A stretch of DNA of 13,392 bases from an uncultured Planctomycetaceae bacterium. Its GTDB lineage: Bacteria > Planctomycetota > Planctomycetia > Pirellulales > Pirellulaceae. The notes under the pieces are model-generated. The model was not told the origin of the DNA. It searched no databases and was given only the letters and a program-made list of their open reading frames with translations. Positions 7,245 through 13,392 of the stretch are shown piece after piece. The stretch covers positions 1 to 13,392 of the forward strand of contig CAIYOB010000509.1 in the NCBI GenBank assembly GCA_903927685.1, given 5' to 3'. Numbering within the stretch: the stretch's first letter is position 1; every line of letters begins with the position of its first letter. Position numbers and translations under genes: made by a program.

Positions 7245-8420
7245 ATGAAGCTTTGGATTTTGACGATAGGCATGGTACTTGTCGGCATGGCGGCCGGTGC
7301 GGCCAGTGCCTGGTTGGAGTTCGCCAACGTGGCGAATCAATTCGAGCCGCACAATCAGTCGGCGGGGGCGGTTCCCGGGATCGGCTTGGCCAAGGCGGGG
7401 CCCAAGGCGACGGTGGTCGATGGAACCGAGTTCGAATTCGGCGTTGGCCAGCGCAACGGGACCATGAACCACACCTTTGTGTTCCGCAATGACGGCGACG
7501 AGCCGCTGAAGTTGGAGAAAGGCACGACCACCTGCAAGTGCACGCTCAGCGAACTCAAAACGGGCGATGTGCCGCCGGGCGGGACGGCCGAAGTGCGATT
7601 GGATTGGAAGTTGATTACGTTGGGCGAGCAGTTTCGGCAGACGGCCGAGATTCACACCAACGATCCTCGCCGGCCGACCGTGTCCTTGACCGTGCATGGC
7701 ACCGTGACGGATCTGGTGCGGTTGGAGCCTCCCGACCTGGTCCTCAGCAACGTCTCGGCCAACGACGGGACGACGGCCAACGTGCACCTGATTGGATTCA
7801 AGGTCAAGGACCTGCAAGTCCTGTCGCAGGAGTTCACGGACCAGCACACGGCGTCCTTTTTCACCCTCGACTGGAAGCCCACACCGGCCGACGAATTGCG
7901 CGACAAGCCGGGGGCGAACATCGGCCTGACAGGCACGCTGGCCGTAAAACCCGGCTTGCCTCTGGGGCCGATAAACCAGACAATTCAGTTGAAGACCAAC
8001 GTCGTCGAGATGCCGCAAGTGGATCTGCAGATCAGCGGGACAGTCGTCAGCGACATCTCGATCGTCGGGCCCAGCCAGTTTGTCGAGAGGCACAGCATCT
8101 TGATGTTGGGGGTCGTCAAACGCGACCGGGGAGTCGATGTGACCTTGCGCGTCTTGATCAAAGGCCCCTACCGGAAGGATGTGACGCTGCAGGTACGCGA
8201 AGTTGACCCGGCCGACGTCTTGCAGGTTTCCTTGGGTGAAGCCCAGGAAATCAATGCCGGCGCAATCCGGCTGTACCCCTTGGTAATCAAGATCCCGCCG
8301 GAATCGCGACTGGTGAACCGCCTGGGCTCGGACCAGGCCAAGTACGGAAAAATCGTCCTGGAATCAACCCACCCCACGGTCAAAGAAATCCCCATCAGCG
8401 TGAAGTTTGCCGTCGAATGA
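7245..8420 (+). CDS. DUF1573 domain protein, exported or membrane-anchored
   Basis: A 391-residue protein of unknown function. The first 23 residues (MKLWILTIGMVLVGMAAG...) are one hydrophobic segment, a signal peptide or N-terminal anchor, placing the rest outside the cytoplasm. Residues about 58-155 match DUF1573, an immunoglobulin-like fold: FEFGVGQRNGTMNHTFVFRNDGDEPL, then TTTCKCT with Cys97 and Cys99, then VPPGGTAEVRLDW and IHTNDPRRPTVSLTVHG. The rest, to 391, looks like two further beta-sandwich units (LKTNVVEMPQVDLQISGTV and IVLESTHPTVKEIPISVKF each end in the typical strand pattern). The start at 7245 is picked for the hydrophobic N-terminus; a longer form from ATG 7173 adds 24 polar residues and has no ribosome site, while the site before 7245 is itself weak (AGAGACC). 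It lies between the ligase-like gene and the haem lipoprotein gene, 28 bases before the latter. Confidence 0.88.
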   Translation: MKLWILTIGMVLVGMAAGAASAWLEFANVANQFEPHNQSAGAVPGIGLAKAGPKATVVDGTEFEFGVGQRNGTMNHTFVFRNDGDEPLKLEKGTTTCKCTLSELKTGDVPPGGTAEVRLDWKLITLGEQFRQTAEIHTNDPRRPTVSLTVHGTVTDLVRLEPPDLVLSNVSANDGTTANVHLIGFKVKDLQVLSQEFTDQHTASFFTLDWKPTPADELRDKPGANIGLTGTLAVKPGLPLGPINQTIQLKTNVVEMPQVDLQISGTVVSDISIVGPSQFVERHSILMLGVVKRDRGVDVTLRVLIKGPYRKDVTLQVREVDPADVLQVSLGEAQEINAGAIRLYPLVIKIPPESRLVNRLGSDQAKYGKIVLESTHPTVKEIPISVKFAVE

Positions 8421-8448
8421 TACGTGGGACTTCAGGGAGGGAGCCGCC

Positions 8449-10224
8449 ATGAAGAAACTTCGTTGTCCGCCCCAGTCCGCACGAACCACCGCTCTCGTGC
8501 TGGCCTGTTTGCTGTCGGCCGGCCTGGGCTGCAACGGCCAACCGGCTGCGGAACCGGCACCGCCTGAGGCGGCGCCGTCCACGGTGCCCGTCGCGGCGCC
8601 GCCCCCGATGGACGACAACCACGCCGAACCGACAACCACGTTGCCAGCGCCGGAACCCGCGGTGCCCACGCCGGCCCAACCCGCGCCCGCTGCGTCCCAG
8701 CCCGCTGCGTCCCCGCCCGTTGCGTCCCCGCCCGCGGCGTCCCCGCCCGCGGCGGCGAAGCCTGCTGCGGCGAAGCCTGCTGCGGCGACAGACTCCGCGC
8801 CGCCCCCCCGTCACGAGCCCCTGTTTGTCGGCTGGCCCAAACCGTCCGTCGCCTTGTTCGTCACCGGCCAACAACACGGGTACATCGAGCCCTGCGGTTG
8901 CTCTGGCTTGACCAATCAGAAAGGCGGACTCGTCCGCCGCTACACGTGCCAGCAGCAGTTGCTGAAACAGGGCTGGGACCTCGTCGCCCTGGATGTGGGC
9001 AACCAGGTCCGCCGCTTCGGCCGCCAGCCGGAGATCATGTTTCAGATTACGGCCGAAGGACTCGAGAAGATGCACTACCGGGCGATCGGCTTCGGCCCCG
9101 ACGATTTGCGGCTGTCGGCCGGCGAGTTGATTGCGATCACTGCCGACGAGGGCAGCACGGGGACGCCCTTTGTCTGTGCCAACGCGGCGATCATCGACCG
9201 CGGACTGACGCCTCGCTTCCACGTGATCGAGGCGGGCGGCAAGAAGATCGGCGTGACCGCCGTGCTGGGCGCCGACGAGTTGACCAAGGTGACCAGCGAC
9301 GAGATCCTTGAGCAACCGCCGGAATCAGCCCTGCGCGAAGTCTGGGCCGAGTTGGCGAAACAGAACTGCGATTTGCATGTCTTGCTGGCCCACACTTCGC
9401 TCGAAGAGTCCGCGCGGCTGGCCCAGGCGGTTCCGCATTTCCAGGTCGTTGTCACCGCCGGCGGGGCCGGGGAACCGACGTTTGAAGCCGAGAAAATCGC
9501 CGGCACCGAGTCGCTCATGGTCCAGGTCGGGACCAAGGGTATGTACGTTGGTGTGGTCGGGGTGTTCGCTGATCCCAACCAGCCGTTCCGCTACCAGCGG
9601 GTGCCGCTGGACGACCGTTTTCCCGACGCCCCGGAGATGTTGCAGTTGCTGGCCTCGTATCAGGACCAGTTGAAGGCCGCCGGCCTGGAAGGCTTGGGCG
9701 TCAAGCCGATCCCGTATCCGACCGATCGCCAGTTCGTAGGCTCGGACGCCTGCGAAGAGTGCCACGACGGGGACTATGCCATTTGGGAGAAGACGGGCCA
9801 CGGCCACGCCTTGGATTCCTTGGTCCATCCCGGCGAACGGAGCGAGGTCCCTCGGCATTTCGACCCGGAATGCATCAGCTGTCACGTGGTCGGCTGGAAC
9901 TCGCAGAAACATTTCCCCTATGTCTCGGGCTACCTCGGCCTGGACGAGACCCCCTTGATGCACAACGTCGGCTGCGAGTCGTGCCACGGCCCCGGCTCGG
10001 CGCACGTCACCGCCGAGAACGGCGATGACAAACCCAGCCAGGAACAGATCGACCAGTATCGCGCGGAGGTCCGCTTGCGGCTGGAAGATGCCGAAAAGAA
10101 GTGCCAGGAGTGCCACGACTACGACAACAGCCCCGATTTCCACGCCGAAGGGGCGTTCGAAACCTATTGGAAAAAGGTTGAACACGGCAAGAAGGTCGAG
10201 GGCAGTGCCAAGAAGTCGCCCTGA
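8449..10224 (+). CDS. Lipoprotein: degenerate UshA-like fold fused to tetrahaem cytochrome c554-like domain
   Basis: A 591-residue exported protein. The signal sequence ends near GLGC (Cys28), a probable though non-ideal lipobox. A Pro/Ala-rich linker spans about 30-118. Residues 130-420 resemble the metallophosphatase half of 5'-nucleotidase/UshA, but expected metal sites are altered: DxH reads GQQHG (Gln141, His143), GD reads GN (Asn185), GNHE reads GPDD (216-219) and GGH reads GGA (338-340), while His315 remains. It carries EPCGC (Cys149, Cys151). Residues 430-575 hold four CxxCH haem motifs: Cys435-His439, Cys475-His479, Cys509-His513 and Cys552-His556, plus HGH (451-453) as a possible distal ligand, like the cytochrome c554 family. 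It is probably a periplasm-facing electron carrier; phosphatase activity is unlikely. The ATG at 8449 follows AGGGAGGGAG. The stop is 3 bases from that of the convergent gene. Confidence 0.88.
   Translation: MKKLRCPPQSARTTALVLACLLSAGLGCNGQPAAEPAPPEAAPSTVPVAAPPPMDDNHAEPTTTLPAPEPAVPTPAQPAPAASQPAASPPVASPPAASPPAAAKPAAAKPAAATDSAPPPRHEPLFVGWPKPSVALFVTGQQHGYIEPCGCSGLTNQKGGLVRRYTCQQQLLKQGWDLVALDVGNQVRRFGRQPEIMFQITAEGLEKMHYRAIGFGPDDLRLSAGELIAITADEGSTGTPFVCANAAIIDRGLTPRFHVIEAGGKKIGVTAVLGADELTKVTSDEILEQPPESALREVWAELAKQNCDLHVLLAHTSLEESARLAQAVPHFQVVVTAGGAGEPTFEAEKIAGTESLMVQVGTKGMYVGVVGVFADPNQPFRYQRVPLDDRFPDAPEMLQLLASYQDQLKAAGLEGLGVKPIPYPTDRQFVGSDACEECHDGDYAIWEKTGHGHALDSLVHPGERSEVPRHFDPECISCHVVGWNSQKHFPYVSGYLGLDETPLMHNVGCESCHGPGSAHVTAENGDDKPSQEQIDQYRAEVRLRLEDAEKKCQECHDYDNSPDFHAEGAFETYWKKVEHGKKVEGSAKKSP
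8686..8790 (+). repeat. In-frame 15-bp tandem repeats coding a Pro/Ala linker
   Basis: Seven consecutive 15-base units, from CCCGCTGCGTCCCAG at 8686 to CCTGCTGCGGCGACA at 8776, encode PAASQ, PAASP, PVASP, PAASP, PAAAK, PAAAK and PAAAT. All lie in frame in the lipoprotein gene and form a flexible, probably length-variable spacer between the lipid anchor and the folded domains. Units drift from a Ser-Pro to an Ala-Lys form, so they arose in at least two rounds. Confidence 0.85.
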
Positions 10225-10227
10225 TCG

Positions 10228-10860
10228 TCAGCCCGGCGTGGCCGCCTGCGACTGGGCCCAGTCGCACCGTCCCGCCAACGGACACCGCTGGCAGCCGTTG
10301 TTGGCACAGTGTTCCGCGCAGAATCCAAAATGCCCGGCGATGTCGGTCCAGCCGGGCAGGCCGCGGTGGGCACAGCGCGGGGCCGTTTTGCGGCAATGGT
10401 GCCGGCCCAGCTCGACAATCTGGGTGTGAGAATCCCGCAGCAGTACCACCGCCCGCGGGGCCGCCGACGGCCGCGGCAAGTCCGCATACAGCGAGAGAAA
10501 CTCACCGTGGTTGTGCTCTAGTGCCTGGACGAGCGTTTGGCCGGCTGGTTGGTGACGGTCTCCCTGCCCACGATGTCCGCCGAGATCTTCGCCGCCCGAG
10601 CCCTGATCTTGCCCGAGCCGCAGGATCAACTGGCCGCTCACGTCGACCTGCCCTGGTGCCGCGCCGACCTGTTCTACCTGCAAAAACGGGTCGCGTGCCT
10701 GGAAGCCGGCAGCGCCGGGCAGTGGCAAGACGTGCGACAATAGCTGCCGGTCGTGGAAATCTCCCACGCGGACCACATGCTCGATGCAAACCAGGAAGCT
10801 GCCGGCCACGACGATCGTGACCAGCACCGGCGGCCACCTCCACAGGAGCTTCCCACTCAC
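10228..10860 (-). CDS. Unrecognised membrane-anchored Cys-rich protein
   Basis: A 210-residue reading frame whose GTG start at 10860 overlaps the TGA stop of the upstream oxidoreductase (GTGA), an arrangement usual for translational coupling. I do not recognise a family. Residues 11-25 form one hydrophobic segment (VLVTIVVAGSFLVC) after Lys/Arg residues, a signal anchor or uncleaved signal. The middle (60-118) is rich in Gly, Gln and Asp and looks low-complexity. The C-terminus has clustered cysteines: Cys156, Cys163, Cys181, Cys185, Cys190, Cys193 and Cys199 (C-x3-C-x4-C-x2-C-x5-C at the end), with His154, His155 and His184 close by. These might bind a metal or iron-sulphur cluster or form disulphides. 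The strand is not beyond doubt: the antisense frame at 10537-10743 also has plausible codons, but it lacks a start context and is flanked by stops. The gene ends 3 bases from the cytochrome gene's stop. Confidence 0.6.
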   Translation of the reverse strand: MSGKLLWRWPPVLVTIVVAGSFLVCIEHVVRVGDFHDRQLLSHVLPLPGAAGFQARDPFLQVEQVGAAPGQVDVSGQLILRLGQDQGSGGEDLGGHRGQGDRHQPAGQTLVQALEHNHGEFLSLYADLPRPSAAPRAVVLLRDSHTQIVELGRHHCRKTAPRCAHRGLPGWTDIAGHFGFCAEHCANNGCQRCPLAGRCDWAQSQAATPG

Positions 10861-13392
10861 GGCACTCGTGCGGCCAGTACGCGGCGCGCGTAGTTGGCAC
10901 AGAATCCACGCGGATCCTCGGCATAGGCGTTGAGGATTGCCGCGCCCTTGCCGGCCTGATCGCCCAATCGATAGAGGGCCGCCGCCAGGTTGATCTCACG
11001 GATGACGTCGTCCTTCTCCTGCTGGCTGTAATTGCTGCGGCTGGTGTATCCGGGGACGGGCGGAATTTCCGGCCCGAACCGCAGCGCGTGACCGGCCACG
11101 TTCGGAGCGTCCAGCAAAGCCGCCAGCGGGTCGGCCAGCACGGGCTCGCCGAGCGACTGGCATACCAGGGCTGCGATCCGGCAATGGCCCGTGGACGGGG
11201 TTTTACCCGCCGCCGCCAGATCGCGGATCTTCTCGGCGATCACGGGCGCGGCCTTTTTCGAGTTCGCCCGCGCCAACGCCAACAGGTACGCTTCCATGCG
11301 GTTGCCGCCGGCGTCCAAGCCGGCCTTCCATTTGGCCTCCCAAGCGTTCGCCTGGACCCACGCGATCAACTCATCCTCACCCACCGGATCGCCCAACACC
11401 GCCAGGATGTGAGCGTACACCAGACTCACCTCCGCCTCGCGACCGCTGCTGTGGGTCGACAACTCCGCGTACTTCTCGCGCAGGTAGGGCTTCGCCCGCT
11501 CCGGGTCGGCGAACAGGAACGGCAACCCCTCGTAGCCGAACATCACGTTGTGCGTGGCCAGCTTCAGCACCGACTCCGGAATCGGATACGAATCCGTGTC
11601 GGTCAGGACCGATTCCGGGACGACACCACTGGCCACCAGGTGCTGCTGCAGCTTCTGCACCGGGATGTCGCGGAGTTCGCAACCGGCGTTCAAGGCCAGC
11701 GACACCGCATAGGCTGCGGCAAATCCCTGGTTCTGCAGGTCCGCCTGCATACGCAAGATCGACATCGCGTCGCGGTCAGCGCTCATGCCGATCCCCACCA
11801 CCAGCAGCCCGTCGAGCGTCTTCGGCAGCAAGGCACGATAGGGCGCATTGGCCTCGAGCGTCACATGGTTCGTCGTCCGGATATTCTTCGTCCAGAAAAA
11901 ATCACCGCTGGCCCAGCCGTGCAGGTCGAACCGGCTGCGGTGCTGGATGATGGTATCCGGGAAAGTCCGCGCCGTCAGGAAGTCCAAGGCCGTCATCTGA
12001 ACCACGCCCACCAGTCGCCGCCGCTCGCGCGAGTTGACCAGTTGCGAGACGTCCCAACCGGCCTCGGTCATCTGCCGGGTTCGCAAGGCGAAGAAGCTGA
12101 GGTCCGAGGCATCCGTGTCGTCCACGAACGAAAAATCGTTGTTGTGGCCCCCCGCGCCCAGCCGGATCACGGCCATGCCGACGCCCTGATCGATCAACTC
12201 GTCCGGGCGGTAGAACTCCGTCTCCTCGCCGGCCGCGGCCGCCACGTCGGCATTGCCCGTCGCGTCGATCACGGCCTTGGCCAACACCACGCCACGCTGC
12301 CCGTCAGGAGTGACGACGACCAGTCCACGCAGCTTCTTCCCTTCCACCACGGCGCCCACGGCCATCCAGCCGAACCAGACTTCGCCGCCACTGTCGCGGA
12401 CTGCCGAACGGTACCACTCGGCCTTGGCCTGCGACCGGTAGCGGCCCGTGGCCTTGACCTCCTCGTCGATGACCTTCGTGAACCCGCGCTGGTTGCCGTA
12501 GTAGTAGCCGCAGATCATTCCCGCCGTCTGCACACCGCCCAGCTTGTACAGCGACTCCAACACCAGCGTCTTGATGCCGTTTCGCGCGGCAGCCACCGCC
12601 GCCGGCCCGCCGGTCGTGCCGCCGCCGGCAACAATCAGTCCTGTCGTTGCCAGCACCGGCAGTTGTCTGGCATCGCACGCCACGGTTTCCGCAAGCGGTG
12701 CGTAGGGTTTTGTCAGCGTGCCCCGCACGTCGCGCACATCCTGCGCCGCTCCGCTGGCCGAGCCGCGTAACCGGACGCCCACCAATTCCTCGCGGCGACG
12801 CGCCTGTTCGGCCGCCTGACGTCCGAGTCTCTGCCCCACTTGGATCGCCGCCGCAGGCTTTACCAGTTCCGCCGCCACCTCGCGGGGAACGTCCGCCATC
12901 GCGCCCAGGACATACAGATGAGGCGTGTGCTCTGGCTGCAGCGAGCCCAGGTCGAATGCGGCCGCGCCGGCCCATGCTCCCGCCTCCGACTTCACCGCCC
13001 GAATGTGGTCCGGCGGGATGAAGAACAGCCGGTCCGCGGCGTCCAGTTGCAGCGTCGTGAAGGTTTTGTCGCGGGCCGCGTTTTCCGCTTCGGCGAACGA
13101 CCGTGGCGAGCCGTCGGCAAACGGCACGGTGAACGTGCATTCGAACAGCGCTGGGGTGATCTTGGTCTGGCCCGAAAGCTGGAAGACATCCTGGCTGGGG
13201 TTCCATTCCTCATGCTTCACGACCCGGCCGCCGCAGTCCGGGGCCTGGTCGCCGATCGTCATGCGGGACACTTCATATTCGCCCGCCGGAAAGGGCGTCG
13301 TCTCAGCACCCGCCGCTCGTGCCAGGGCGGCCCGGTCGGTGGCGTCAATGACCACCCGCGCCCGAATCGCTTGCCGCCCGCTACGGTTGGCC
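10857..13392 (-). CDS. Large FAD-dependent oxidoreductase, tandem FAD modules, 5' partial
   Basis: The frame stays open to the right edge, so the N-terminus is missing; about 844 residues are visible. Numbering here counts from the GTG codon at 13355, with 12 more residues upstream. Residues 1-182 look like the second half of one FAD_oxidored-type module: VVIDATDRAALARAAGAE (2-18, ATG-motif position) and HLYVLGAMADVPREVAAEL (146-164). A second module then begins: GLIVAGGGTTGGPAA (239-253, dinucleotide-binding GxGxxG), KLGGVQTAGMICGYYYGN (271-288), VIDATGNADVAAAAG (362-376) and LDGLLVVGIGMSADRDAMS (514-532, C-terminal FAD motif). Residues from about 560 are helical and HEAT-like (HILAVLGDP, RMEAYLLALARA, INLAAALYRLGD). 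The substrate is unknown. An internal start at 13355 is rejected because the upstream codons continue the conserved strand (ARVVIDAT). Its TGA overlaps the next gene's GTG. Confidence 0.88.
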   Translation of the reverse strand, partial: ANRSGRQAIRARVVIDATDRAALARAAGAETTPFPAGEYEVSRMTIGDQAPDCGGRVVKHEEWNPSQDVFQLSGQTKITPALFECTFTVPFADGSPRSFAEAENAARDKTFTTLQLDAADRLFFIPPDHIRAVKSEAGAWAGAAAFDLGSLQPEHTPHLYVLGAMADVPREVAAELVKPAAAIQVGQRLGRQAAEQARRREELVGVRLRGSASGAAQDVRDVRGTLTKPYAPLAETVACDARQLPVLATTGLIVAGGGTTGGPAAVAAARNGIKTLVLESLYKLGGVQTAGMICGYYYGNQRGFTKVIDEEVKATGRYRSQAKAEWYRSAVRDSGGEVWFGWMAVGAVVEGKKLRGLVVVTPDGQRGVVLAKAVIDATGNADVAAAAGEETEFYRPDELIDQGVGMAVIRLGAGGHNNDFSFVDDTDASDLSFFALRTRQMTEAGWDVSQLVNSRERRRLVGVVQMTALDFLTARTFPDTIIQHRSRFDLHGWASGDFFWTKNIRTTNHVTLEANAPYRALLPKTLDGLLVVGIGMSADRDAMSILRMQADLQNQGFAAAYAVSLALNAGCELRDIPVQKLQQHLVASGVVPESVLTDTDSYPIPESVLKLATHNVMFGYEGLPFLFADPERAKPYLREKYAELSTHSSGREAEVSLVYAHILAVLGDPVGEDELIAWVQANAWEAKWKAGLDAGGNRMEAYLLALARANSKKAAPVIAEKIRDLAAAGKTPSTGHCRIAALVCQSLGEPVLADPLAALLDAPNVAGHALRFGPEIPPVPGYTSRSNYSQQEKDDVIREINLAAALYRLGDQAGKGAAILNAYAEDPRGFCANYARRVLAARVP

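Noticed and set aside
6357..8093. 578-codon open frame on the - strand
   Set aside because: Spans the antisense of two well-supported genes and their gap, with no domain; a GC-driven shadow.
8686..8790. CRISPR-like regular repeats
   Set aside because: Units are 15 bases with no spacers, in frame inside a gene, coding a Pro/Ala linker.
11088..12770. 560-codon open frame on the + strand
   Set aside because: Antisense to the FAD oxidoreductase, which has clear FAD motifs; the composition is His/Gln/Arg-rich.
13353..13355. GTG at 13355 as the true start of the FAD oxidoreductase
   Set aside because: The 12 codons to the window edge are open and read smoothly into the conserved VVIDAT strand, and no ribosome site is present, so the gene continues past the window.

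Overview
The window is GC-rich, densely coding DNA that most resembles a planctomycete of the Pirellulales type. That assignment is an inference. It rests on protein families common in planctomycetes (a DUF1573 protein, a UshA-like protein fused to a multihaem cytochrome, an O-antigen-ligase/TPR fusion, a large FAD-dependent oxidoreductase) and on an intergenic repeat whose reverse-strand reading gives the 'NPKRQRG' peptide that I recall from spurious planctomycete ORFs. I see no tRNA, rRNA, insertion sequence, CRISPR array or phage gene.

Left block (1-3969, + strand): a universal stress protein with a very strong ribosome binding site; a single-domain response regulator of the RcpA type; a nitrilase-superfamily carbon-nitrogen hydrolase starting 6 bases after the regulator's stop; then, after a 122-base gap, a complete glycogen branching enzyme (glgB) with all GH13 catalytic residues. 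The theme is stress and signalling plus carbon storage, but no other glycogen genes are present.

Middle (4049-4796): a small - strand gene for a zinc-ribbon plus STAS-domain protein, transcribed toward glgB. It is followed by a roughly 290-base intergenic region that holds its probable promoter, an 18-base tandem duplication and a likely dispersed repeat.

Third block (4797-10224, + strand): an O-antigen ligase/polymerase-like membrane protein with a C-terminal TPR tail, a DUF1573 periplasmic protein, and a lipoprotein made of a Pro/Ala-rich linker, a UshA-like metallophosphatase fold that has lost most of its metal ligands, and a tetrahaem cytochrome c554-like domain. Gaps of 84 and 28 bases suggest one transcript working at the cell envelope.

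Right block (10228-13392, - strand): a large FAD-dependent oxidoreductase cut by the right window edge, apparently with two tandem FAD modules and a helical-repeat C-terminus. Its stop overlaps the GTG start of an unrecognised, membrane-anchored, cysteine-rich protein. This pair converges on the cytochrome gene with only 3 bases between the stop codons.

The least explained material is the degenerate UshA-like/tetrahaem fusion and the tandem-FAD plus Cys-rich pair. Most other genes are ordinary members of known families.
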